Under the pieces are notes generated by a model. It worked only from the letters and a program-made list of their open reading frames with translations. It was not told the DNA's origin and did no database searches. Both the position numbers and the translations under genes were made by a program. A stretch of DNA of 64,000 nucleotides from Candidatus Pantoea carbekii (GTDB lineage Bacteria > Pseudomonadota > Gammaproteobacteria > Enterobacterales > Enterobacteriaceae): assembly GCF_000971765.1 (NCBI RefSeq), contig NZ_CP010907.1:372001-436000 (forward strand). Direction: 5' to 3'. Positions 54,802 through 64,000 of the stretch are shown here, one piece after another; the first letter of the stretch is position 1, and each line of letters starts with the position of its first letter.

Positions 54802-56493
54802 ATGATGAAAAACTTCAAATGTATTGTAAAGAATTTTGCTTTCTGTTTTTTAAGTGCTATTGTTTCTCTAAGTTCTTTCTTTCCTTGTGTATATTCTCAA
54901 ACTAATAATTGTAGTCTTGCTGTAACAGAACAGCCATTAGATATACAGTTAGGCGCTTTATTTAAGGAAGTACAAAAATCCAATTTTTATTCTGATCAAA
55001 AAACTTTTGCTGATGCAATACCAAAATATGACCCTTTATCAATTTTAGCTGAATGGAACATACAAAAAACTCAACATGACTTTGATTTAAAAAAATTTAT
55101 CGAAAATAATTTTGTTATACCCAAAGAATATAAAATGTACAGTAAATTACCTGTACGAAACAGTTTGCGCGAGCATATTAATAGTCTTTGGCCTATACTA
55201 ACACGTAACGCTCGAAGAACTAATCAATATGATTCATTACTATCACTTCCAAAGTCCTATATAGTCCCTGGTGGTCGTTTTCGTGAAATTTATTATTGGG
55301 ATAGCTATTTTACAATGCTTGGTCTTGCAGAAAGCAATAACTGGAATCACGTACAGAACATGATAGATAATTTTGCTTATGAGCTTAATAAATACGGTTG
55401 CATTCCCAACGGGAATCGCAATTACTATCTTAGCAGATCTCAACCACCCTTTTTTAGCTTAATGGTAGATCTATTAGCGACATATAAAGGTGATGATATT
55501 TACCGTAAATATTTGCCACAGTTAGAAAAAGAATATAATTATTGGATGCAAGGAAGTGATAAAGTAGTTGCAGGTCAATCTTACAAACGTGTCATTAAGC
55601 TGATAGACGGTACATTACTAAATCGCTATTGGGATGATCGTGATGTACCACGGACTGAATCGTGGCTTGATGATGTTAACACTGCAAAACAAGCACCTTT
55701 GAGAAATAAGCGAACAATATACCGTGATTTGCGGGCTGCTGCTGCTTCAGGATGGGATTTTAGTTCACGTTGGTTTGCCGATGAATATAATTTAGCATCA
55801 ATTCAAACAACAAAATTAGTGCCTGTCGATTTAAATAGTCTGCTATTTCACTTAGAAAAAACAATTGCTAAGGCATCGATTTTATCGAAACAAAAGAAAA
55901 AAGCAGCAAAATTTATTCAGTTTTCTAAAAACCGTCAAGCCGCCATTAATCACTATTTATGGAATGAAAAAAAAGGTTGCTATTGTGATTACAATTGGAA
56001 AAAACAAAAAATTCACAATCAGCTCACTGCTGCTGCCCTGTTTCCACTCTATGTGAAACTTACTGACTATACAAAGGCAAAACGCACGGCATTAATAGTA
56101 GAGAAGAAGCTATTAAAATCCGGTGGACTAGTAACTACCACTGTAAATAGTGGACAGCAATGGGATTCTCCGAATGGTTGGGCTCCATTACAATGGATAG
56201 CAGTTCAAGGTCTTGAACACTATAAACAATCTAAACTGGCTGATCAAATTGGAAAACGATTTTTGCAAAATGTACAAAAAACTTACGATCAAAAACACAA
56301 ATTAGTTGAAAAATATATAGTAGAAGGTTATGATCTAGGTGGTGGTGGTGGTGGCGAATATCCACTACAAGATGGATTCGGATGGACCAATGGTGTTACA
56401 TTAATGTTACTGGATAAATATTGCAAGAAAAATCAAACTTGTAATAATGCTTATGCTATTTCTAATACGCCCGTACTTAACTTCGTAAAATAA
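54802..56493 (+). CDS. treA: Periplasmic trehalase
   Basis: Glycoside hydrolase family 37; splits trehalose into two glucoses in the periplasm. 563 residues (E. coli TreA 565). Signal peptide: basic MMKNFKCIVK, hydrophobic stretch, likely cut after VYS-Q near residue 33. Both family signatures are present: PGGRFREIYYWDSYF near 155 and QWDSPNGWAPLQ near 450. Catalytic acid Asp is in DLRAAAASGWDFSSRW, and the base Glu in GGGGEYPLQDGFGWTNG. AAGGACA before the start. Insect blood is rich in trehalose, so this enzyme would give the symbiont host sugar. Confidence 0.96.
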   Translation: MMKNFKCIVKNFAFCFLSAIVSLSSFFPCVYSQTNNCSLAVTEQPLDIQLGALFKEVQKSNFYSDQKTFADAIPKYDPLSILAEWNIQKTQHDFDLKKFIENNFVIPKEYKMYSKLPVRNSLREHINSLWPILTRNARRTNQYDSLLSLPKSYIVPGGRFREIYYWDSYFTMLGLAESNNWNHVQNMIDNFAYELNKYGCIPNGNRNYYLSRSQPPFFSLMVDLLATYKGDDIYRKYLPQLEKEYNYWMQGSDKVVAGQSYKRVIKLIDGTLLNRYWDDRDVPRTESWLDDVNTAKQAPLRNKRTIYRDLRAAAASGWDFSSRWFADEYNLASIQTTKLVPVDLNSLLFHLEKTIAKASILSKQKKKAAKFIQFSKNRQAAINHYLWNEKKGCYCDYNWKKQKIHNQLTAAALFPLYVKLTDYTKAKRTALIVEKKLLKSGGLVTTTVNSGQQWDSPNGWAPLQWIAVQGLEHYKQSKLADQIGKRFLQNVQKTYDQKHKLVEKYIVEGYDLGGGGGGEYPLQDGFGWTNGVTLMLLDKYCKKNQTCNNAYAISNTPVLNFVK

Positions 56494-56504
56494 AATTTTT
56501 TTGT

Positions 56505-56532
56505 AAAACCGAGTTTAAAACAACTCGGTTTT
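56505..56532 (+). terminator. treA Rho-independent terminator
   Basis: 11-bp stem AAAACCGAGTT (56505-56515) / AACTCGGTTTT (56522-56532) with loop TAAAAC, 11 bases after the treA stop, running into a T-run. Confidence 0.88.
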
Positions 56533-56819
56533 TAATCTTGTTTGCTTATAACTTCAAATTAATTGAATAAATAGTATCATATTGAATGATAAAATTTTAT
56601 TGTACAGAAAGGTTTATCTGATAACCTACAATTCAGTCGTATAATTTAGTTATTAACAATGCTGAAATAGATTGAAAAATATTTAAAAATGAAATAGAAA
56701 GCAATACACAATCAAATAAAATAATGATATATATTTCGTATCACGTTATATATATAAACTAAATTATATAGTTAAAATATCTACTCTCAATACGTTTTAA
56801 GATATAGTAAACACTAAAA
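56533..56819. other. Short spacer between convergent treA and icd
   Basis: 287 bases past the treA terminator, AT-rich, nothing recognised; no clear terminator for icd was seen. Confidence 0.45.
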
Positions 56820-58073
56820 TTACATGTTTGAAATAATCACCTCACCGAATTTAGAACATGATAGCAAGAGAGCTCCGTTCATAAAACGTTTAAGATCGTA
56901 CGTAACAGTTTGATTAGCAATACTGGCTTCCATTCCTTTTATAATTAAATCAGCAGCTTCATTCCATTTCATATAGCGTAACATCATTTCAGCCGATAGA
57001 ATTAAAGAACTTGGATTCACTTTATCCTGACCGGCATATCTGGGTGCACTACCATGTGTAGCTTCGAATAATGCACATTTTTTACCTATGTTTGCACCTG
57101 GTGAAATTCCAATACCACCAACTTGCGCCGCCAAAGCATCTGAAATATAATCTCCGTTTAGATTCATACAGGCTATTACATCATATTCTGCTGGATATAA
57201 TAAAATTTGTTGTAAAAAAGCATCTGCAATTACATCTTTAACAATAATTTTTTTTCCAGTATTTGGATTTATAAAACTCATCCATGGTCCATTATTAATT
57301 AATGTACTATGAAATTCATCTTGTATCAATTGATAACCCCAATCTCTGAATGAACCTTCGGTAAATTTCATAATATTACCTTTATGCACTAGAGTAAGTG
57401 AGGTGCGATTGTGAGTGATGATATACTCGACAGCATCGCGAACCAAGCGTTTACTACCTTCTTCAGAACATGTTTTAATGCCCACTCCACATTGCTGAGG
57501 GAAACGAATGTTGTTAACAGCCATATCTTTTTGCAAAAATTCAATTACTTTGTTGGCTTGAATAGATCCCGCTTTCCACTCAATACCTGCATAGATATCT
57601 TCAGAGTTTTCGCGAAAAATTACCATATCAATATTTTCTGGACGTTTAACTGGACTAGGTGCACCTTTATAATAACGAATAGGTCGTAAACACACATACA
57701 AATCTAACTTTTGGCGTAGAGCAACATTCAAAGAACGAATGCCACTTGCAACAGGAGTAGTTAATGGACCTTTAATGGCTATACAATACTCTTCGATTAA
57801 ATTAAGAGTTTCTTGAGGAAGCCATACATCTTTTCCATAAAGTTTTACTGATTTTTCGCCAACGTAAATTTCCATCCAATGAATTTTTCTTTCTTTTCCA
57901 TAAGCCTTTTTAACAGCAGCATCAACTACTCTTAGCATTACTGGCGAAATATCAATGCCTATACCATCTCCTTCAATATAAGGAATTATAGGATAATCAG
58001 GGATATTCAATTTTTTTTTATTAAAGGTTATTTTTTGACCTTTTGACGGAACGCATACTTTGCTTATTATCAT
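56820..58073 (-). CDS. icd: Isocitrate dehydrogenase (NADP+)
   Basis: TCA-cycle enzyme forming 2-oxoglutarate and NADPH. 417 residues (E. coli 416). The regulatory/substrate serine (Ser113 in E. coli) lies in [11 protein letters not shown] and the NADP-binding tail includes [17 protein letters not shown]. Active-site block [14 protein letters not shown] intact. With pntAB dead, Icd is a likely main source of NADPH. Divergent from mnmA across 744 bases. Confidence 0.97.
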   Translation of the reverse strand: MIISKVCVPSKGQKITFNKKKLNIPDYPIIPYIEGDGIGIDISPVMLRVVDAAVKKAYGKERKIHWMEIYVGEKSVKLYGKDVWLPQETLNLIEEYCIAIKGPLTTPVASGIRSLNVALRQKLDLYVCLRPIRYYKGAPSPVKRPENIDMVIFRENSEDIYAGIEWKAGSIQANKVIEFLQKDMAVNNIRFPQQCGVGIKTCSEEGSKRLVRDAVEYIITHNRTSLTLVHKGNIMKFTEGSFRDWGYQLIQDEFHSTLINNGPWMSFINPNTGKKIIVKDVIADAFLQQILLYPAEYDVIACMNLNGDYISDALAAQVGGIGISPGANIGKKCALFEATHGSAPRYAGQDKVNPSSLILSAEMMLRYMKWNEAADLIIKGMEASIANQTVTYDLKRFMNGALLLSCSKFGEVIISNM

Positions 58074-58817
58074 TTATGTTTTACCCTAATTAATTTTCGA
58101 CAAAATAAAATTTTTAATAAGTAGAGGTTAATATTATATAAAATTTTTTATCTATTGATTGTTCTAAAAAAATAGAATAATTTTTTAAAAATTTAAAATA
58201 TAAAGTTTGTCATTAGATATAGAAATATTTTTATATTGTATTTAATGCGATATTCTATAATTAAAGTTTATCCTAGTTAGGATAAATAATTTAGCATTAT
58301 TAATGTAATTAAATTCCATTTTTATGTGCTTATAAAATCAAATAATACTATGCATAATAAAATGAATATACATAGTTATACGAAAATTGTTACAATATAG
58401 AAATAGTTTATTTATGTAACTAAATTTTTACTAATGGGAATTAGGTTTTTAATTATTTTAGCTTATTAATACATTATATATCTAGTATAATATTTCTCTA
58501 ATCTAATTATAAAAATTTTTATTTATCAAATAATTAATTTTCATCAAAAAATTTTTATATTATTTAACAAAAACTCATATATAGATATGATATCTTAATT
58601 ATCTATAATAATACGTTTTGTAATACAAAATATATTGTTAGTGATAACACTTTTCTATAGTTAGACTGAAATGAGAAACTGAATTTTCTGCTAAAATAAT
58701 CTAATCGTATTACGATTATTTATAAGCAGTTGTAGTCGCTAATCTCTTTTAAGAAAATCTTTTGTCACTTTAGATAGTAGTTAATATAGTTTTTATGAAT
58801 CTAATTGAGAGCAGATT
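58074..58817. other. Spacer between divergent icd and mnmA
   Basis: 744 bases, very AT-rich, without a gene. Holds both promoters. A 9-bp dyad TTTATCCTA/TAGGATAAA with GT centre is at 58267-58286. Confidence 0.5.
58267..58286. promoter_or_regulatory. 9-bp inverted repeat upstream of icd
   Basis: TTTATCCTA (58267-58275) and TAGGATAAA (58278-58286) are exact reverse complements around GT, ~195 bases before icd. A similar but shorter ATCCTA-T-TAGGAT is found at 60067-60079 just before purB. May be an operator or chance. Confidence 0.3.
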
Positions 58818-59930
58818 ATGCAAGACAACGGCAGCAAAAAAAAAGTCATTGTGGCCATGTCCGGTGGAGTTGATTCTTCAGTTGCAGCTTGGCTTATGCA
58901 AGAGCAGGGTTATCAAGTTGAAGGGTTATTTATGAAAAATTGGGAGGAAGAAGACAATGATGCATATTGTACTTCCGCCCGAGACTTAGAAGATGCACAA
59001 CAAGTATGTGATCAACTTGCTATAAAGCTGCATAAAATTAATTTTTCGGCCGAATATTGGGATAATGTTTTTAAATATTTTCTTGAAGAACATAAAGCAG
59101 GTCGTACACCAAATCCAGACATTTTATGTAATAAAGAAATCAAATTTAAACATTTTCTTGAATTTGCTAGGCATGATCTTAGTGCAGATCTGATTGCTAC
59201 AGGTCATCATGTGCGCCGTCGGGATATAAATGGTAAAAAATTTTTGCTACGTGGACGCGATGATAATAAAGATCAAAGTTATTTTCTTTATACTTTAAGT
59301 TATGAGCAAATTGCACAAAGTCTTTTCCCCATCGGTGAATTTACAAAAACAGAAGTGCGTAAGATTGCTGAGAATCTTAATTTGGTCACTGCAAAGAAAA
59401 AAGATTCTACCGGCATTTGTTTTATTGGTAAAAGAAAATTCCGTAAATTTCTTGCTTTGTATTTTCCTATTCAACCAGGTATTATTGAAGACGTTAATGG
59501 AAAAATCGTCGGTGAACATCAAGGCCTAATGTTTTATACGTTAGGTCAACGTAAGGGATTAGGTATTGGAGGAAAAAGAGAAAGCAATCAGTATCCGTGG
59601 TATGTGGTTGATAAAAATTTAAAAAAAAATTGTCTCATTGTAGCACAAGGCATCAATCATCCTGGCCTAATGTCAATAGGTCTCATTGCACGAAAAATTC
59701 ATTGGATGAATCGTGAATTTATTAAAATACCTCAATGTTGCACAATAAAAACACGATACCGTCAGACTGATATTCCATGTAAAATTATGCTATTAAAAGA
59801 TAGTATTACAGTGCATTTTGATAATCCTATTGCAGCGGTTACACCAGGACAATCTGCTGTTTTTTACCTTAATGAAGTTTGTTTGGGTGGTGGCATTATC
59901 GAAAAACGCCTACCTTTATTAAAAAATTAA
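58818..59930 (+). CDS. mnmA: tRNA 2-thiouridylase MnmA
   Basis: Adds sulfur to U34 of tRNA for Glu, Gln and Lys. 370 residues (E. coli 368). PP-loop [11 protein letters not shown] near residue 15; the two catalytic cysteines are in [12 protein letters not shown] (near 100) and [10 protein letters not shown] (near 198). GAGAGCAG before the ATG. hflD, next in E. coli, is missing; purB follows after 158 bases. Retention suggests tRNA thiolation and its sulfur relay are kept. Confidence 0.97.
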   Translation: MQDNGSKKKVIVAMSGGVDSSVAAWLMQEQGYQVEGLFMKNWEEEDNDAYCTSARDLEDAQQVCDQLAIKLHKINFSAEYWDNVFKYFLEEHKAGRTPNPDILCNKEIKFKHFLEFARHDLSADLIATGHHVRRRDINGKKFLLRGRDDNKDQSYFLYTLSYEQIAQSLFPIGEFTKTEVRKIAENLNLVTAKKKDSTGICFIGKRKFRKFLALYFPIQPGIIEDVNGKIVGEHQGLMFYTLGQRKGLGIGGKRESNQYPWYVVDKNLKKNCLIVAQGINHPGLMSIGLIARKIHWMNREFIKIPQCCTIKTRYRQTDIPCKIMLLKDSITVHFDNPIAAVTPGQSAVFYLNEVCLGGGIIEKRLPLLKN

Positions 59931-60085
59931 AATTAATAAACAATAAGTTATTGTTAAAAATTGTATAATTGCATACTAAACATTGCACCTTTAAAGTTTA
60001 TTAAGGAATAAATATTTTATCTAATAGTATATTAGACATGGTATGGTATATCTTTATAACGATATAATCCTATTAGGATATATAA

Positions 60086-61459
<1,374 letters not shown>

Positions 61460-61476
61460 CTTATGTTTTTTATAAT

Positions 61477-61504
61477 TACATGTAACTCATTCAAGTTACA
61501 TGTA
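61477..61504 (+). terminator. Hairpin after purB
   Basis: 11-bp stem TACATGTAACT (61477-61487) / AGTTACATGTA (61494-61504), loop CATTCA, 17 bases past the purB stop. It lacks a good T-run, so termination is only probable. Confidence 0.55.
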
Positions 61505-61639
61505 TGAGATTTCTTTCAAAAGAATATTATATTCTCGTAATTATTTTATAACTTCATAAACAAGGTATTGAAAGACTGTATTTTAATAAGTCGAAATTCA
61601 CATGATGCCGTTTGAGATAAACTGCATACCGTAAAAATA

Positions 61640-61676
61640 GCGTTGTTAATATAAATTTCATTTATATTAACAACGC
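61640..61676 (-). terminator. 17-bp perfect hairpin, terminator-like on the minus strand
   Basis: Arms 61640-61656 (GCGTTGTTAATATAAAT) and 61660-61676 are exact reverse complements with loop TTC. Read on the minus strand it is followed by TATTTTTA, like a Rho-independent terminator, yet no minus-strand gene lies upstream of it now. In E. coli pepT would be transcribed in that direction here, so it may be the surviving end of lost pepT. Confidence 0.55.
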
Positions 61677-62547
61677 CAATCAACGTAATTAGCGAAAGTT
61701 CAAATATTAATATGAAAATTGATGCTTATATTGTAAAACTATTCTGAAAATTTTATATAAATACATCATAATTTTTTGATTTTTAATCAAAGCTTCTTGT
61801 AAGTAAAAGTGCTTTTCGAATTTCCATAAATGACTTATATCAATTTTTATAGTGCGAAGGGTGTGAGATAATTAATTATAATACTACATTTGATGCATTT
61901 ATTATGCTATAAACATGTACAATTTACTATTATAAATTAATTTATTGACATAAACATGTTATTAAATAATTTCATTTATATTTATTTCATAAATAAATAT
62001 AAATTGCTTTTTTGATTTTTTATTGCATAACTAATAGTCGCAGAACAGTTAATTTTAAAAAATACAAAAATGTGATCTGAATTAAATTTTTTACAAAATA
62101 TCATCTGTTTATGATATACTTAATTGTAAGTAAGAGTAAATTTTAAAAATAAAATTTAAATTTTTTTACTAGACTTTAAATATAAATTTTCATATAACTG
62201 AGATTTGATTGATTAATTTATATTATATATTACATTATATACTTTTAATAAATTTTTTATGTTATTGAACAACTGAACAAATATTAAAAAATGTACTCTG
62301 TAACATGTACTCTTCTATAATAATCAATGATTTTTGTCGTATAGTAGCGTACAACACCTATCATAGATAGTTAATAAATTTTGAACTGTCTAGTAGTTCT
62401 TCAAATTAAAAGAGACAAGAATTATTACTTGTATCACGCCATATCACTGTTCTACTCTGTAGATAATATCTTACTATCATAACTCGTATTAGATTGCATA
62501 GATAGAACATTATACTGTACTTTCAATTAGACTGAATAATTAAAATA

Positions 62548-63660
62548 ATGCAAAAATGTAAGCAAAAAACATTGATGAGTCTTTCTGGCATTCATAAAGC
62601 TTTTGATGGTAAAGCTATTATTTCTGCTTTCGATCTCATCATTTATGACGGCGAATTCATTACTCTACTCGGTCCATCTGGTTGTGGTAAAACCACTATT
62701 TTACGTCTTATTGCTGGTCTAGAAAAGGTAGATAATGGTTATATTATGCTTGATAATAATAATATTACCGATATACCGGCTGAGTACCGTCATATTAATA
62801 CTGTATTTCAGAGCTATGCTTTATTTCCGCACATGTCAGTTTTTGAAAATATAGCATTTGGTCTACAAATGAAAAAAACGCCAGCTTTAGAAATTTCTAA
62901 GCGTGTACAAGAAGTTTTAACAATAGTAAAGCTAGAAAATTTTACTAATCGACGTCCACATCAACTATCAGGCGGTCAACAACAACGAGTTGCTATTGCT
63001 CGAGCCATAGTGAATCGCCCTAAAGTCCTTTTATTAGATGAACCATTATCAGCGTTAGATTATAAATTACGACAGCAAATGCAGAATGAATTAAAAGCAC
63101 TGCAACGTAAACTCGGTATTACCTTTATTTTAGTTACTCATGATCAAGAAGAAGCGCTGACTATGTCGGACCGTATTGTTGTAATAAATAATGGACGTAT
63201 TGAGCAAGATGGAACACCACGTGAAATTTATGAAGAACCAGCAAATCTTTTTGTAGCACGCTTTATTGGAGAAATTAATGTATTAAATGCAGAGGTGCTG
63301 AGCAACGACAATGCACCTAATGTACGTGCATATGTTGAAGGTTATGAATGTAATCTTTACTGTCCATTTTCAGTTCAAACGGGAGATAAATTACATGTTT
63401 TATTACGTCCTGAAGATTTACGCGTAAAAGAAATTGATGATATTAACGTTAATGAAAATTTAATGGGGTACGTACGCGAACGAAACTATAAAGGTATGAC
63501 ATTAGAATCTACCGTTGAATTAGAAAATGGCAAATTAATAACGGTTAGTGAATTTTTTAATGAAGACGATCCGGATTTTGATCATTCACTAAATCAAAAA
63601 ATGTCTGTAAGCTGGGTTCCTAATTGGGAGGTAATACTGCCATATGAAGCTGATACATAA
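62548..63660 (+). CDS. potA: Spermidine/putrescine ABC transporter ATPase PotA
   Basis: Energises polyamine uptake. 370 residues (E. coli 378). Walker [10 protein letters not shown] near 40, Q-loop [12 protein letters not shown], signature LSGGQQQR, Walker [13 protein letters not shown] and switch His in VTHDQEE, then a C-terminal TOBE regulatory domain ([12 protein letters not shown]). It overlaps potB by 17 bases. No strong ribosome site is seen before the ATG. Confidence 0.96.
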   Translation: MQKCKQKTLMSLSGIHKAFDGKAIISAFDLIIYDGEFITLLGPSGCGKTTILRLIAGLEKVDNGYIMLDNNNITDIPAEYRHINTVFQSYALFPHMSVFENIAFGLQMKKTPALEISKRVQEVLTIVKLENFTNRRPHQLSGGQQQRVAIARAIVNRPKVLLLDEPLSALDYKLRQQMQNELKALQRKLGITFILVTHDQEEALTMSDRIVVINNGRIEQDGTPREIYEEPANLFVARFIGEINVLNAEVLSNDNAPNVRAYVEGYECNLYCPFSVQTGDKLHVLLRPEDLRVKEIDDINVNENLMGYVRERNYKGMTLESTVELENGKLITVSEFFNEDDPDFDHSLNQKMSVSWVPNWEVILPYEADT

Positions 63661-64000
63661 TCATCTTCAGAAAATCATTATTTTTTTTATTATTAGTTGG
63701 CTAATGCTATTTGTATTTTTGCCAAACGTGACAATTTTAGCTACTAGTTTTTTAACACATAATGATCTTCATTTTGTTAGCATTATATTTACATTCAAGA
63801 ACTATAGTAGACTTGTTGATGCTTTATATGTTCAAGTACTACTCCATTCGCTCAATATGGCATTTATTGCAACACTATGCTGTTTATTATTAGGTTATCC
63901 ATTTGCTTGGTATGTTACAAAACTACCTCAAAATACACGTTCCTTAATGTTATTTTTACTTATCATCCCCTTTTGGACTAATTCACTGCTGCGTATTTAT
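63644..64000 (+). CDS. potB: Spermidine/putrescine permease PotB, 5' part (runs past window)
   Basis: 119 codons from ATG 63644 to the window end, all open. The translation MKLIHNHLQ ... [38 protein letters not shown] and [14 protein letters not shown] matches E. coli PotB along its length (first two to three membrane spans). GGGAGG some bases before the ATG, inside potA. The overlap with potA supports the standard potABCD operon order. Confidence 0.95.
   Translation, partial: MKLIHNHLQKIIIFFIISWLMLFVFLPNVTILATSFLTHNDLHFVSIIFTFKNYSRLVDALYVQVLLHSLNMAFIATLCCLLLGYPFAWYVTKLPQNTRSLMLFLLIIPFWTNSLLRIY

Larger units (their letters stand above)
61460..62547. other. 1.1 kb spacer between purB and potA
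   Basis: No coding frame seen. In E. coli phoP, phoQ, roxA and (on the opposite strand) pepT lie between purB and potA; all appear lost. Two hairpins remain: 61477-61504 after purB and the 17-bp stem 61640-61676. Confidence 0.55.

Overview
The window is a piece of the chromosome of a gammaproteobacterium of the order Enterobacterales. Nearly every intact gene is a close, full-length counterpart of an Escherichia coli housekeeping gene. DNA is strongly AT-rich, intergenic stretches of 0.4 to 1.8 kb are common, and two genes (pntA, pntB) survive only as frameshifted relics. No phage, insertion sequence, CRISPR array or restriction system was seen. Together these suggest a vertically inherited insect endosymbiont in an intermediate stage of genome reduction; the species cannot be named from the sequence alone.

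Layout. (1) 1-9560: the 3' end of acnA, then ribA, pgpB, pyrF, rnb, a ydeP-like molybdo-oxidoreductase gene and fabI. (2) 9561-18159: a decayed zone with the pntAB relics, the MFS exporter gene ynfM, a long empty spacer and fumC. (3) 19027-24768: nth and a complete rsxABCDGE electron-transport operon. (4) 25297-34592: tyrS, pdxH, rnt, grxD, ribE, mdtK, tRNA-Val(GAC), pykF and a shortened lpp, with a 1.5 kb gene-free spacer that may hold a decayed FMN riboswitch. (5) 34872-45259: the sufABCDSE iron-sulfur operon, ydiJ and ydiK. (6) 45344-52619: the translation cluster thrS-infC-rpmI-rplT-pheM-pheS-pheT-ihfA, with its classical controls (AUU start of infC, phenylalanine attenuator) still readable. 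(7) 53238-64000: nadE, treA, icd, mnmA, purB, potA and the 5' part of potB.

Functionally, the genes cover parts of the TCA cycle (AcnA, Icd, FumC), glycolysis (PykF), cofactors an insect host may use (riboflavin: RibA, RibE; B6: PdxH; NAD: NadE), pyrimidine, purine and fatty-acid synthesis, Fe-S assembly (Suf) and its clients (Nth, Rsx, YdiJ, YdeP, AcnA), translation, and uptake (PotAB, periplasmic trehalase TreA). Trehalase would fit use of trehalose, the main insect haemolymph sugar. Loss of pntAB removes membrane transhydrogenase as a source of NADPH.

Compared with E. coli gene order as I recall it, the window joins three blocks (acnA-fabI; pnt/fumC-nadE; treA-potB), with local inversions of pntAB-ynfM and of rsx-nth. 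I found no clear new multi-gene system. The most interesting signals are the Lpp truncation that removes the murein-linking lysine, a GC-rich structured element just after lpp, the preserved attenuator and AUU start, erosion in the ThrRS editing domain, a possible orphan FMN-riboswitch relic, and several long perfect dyads in otherwise empty DNA.
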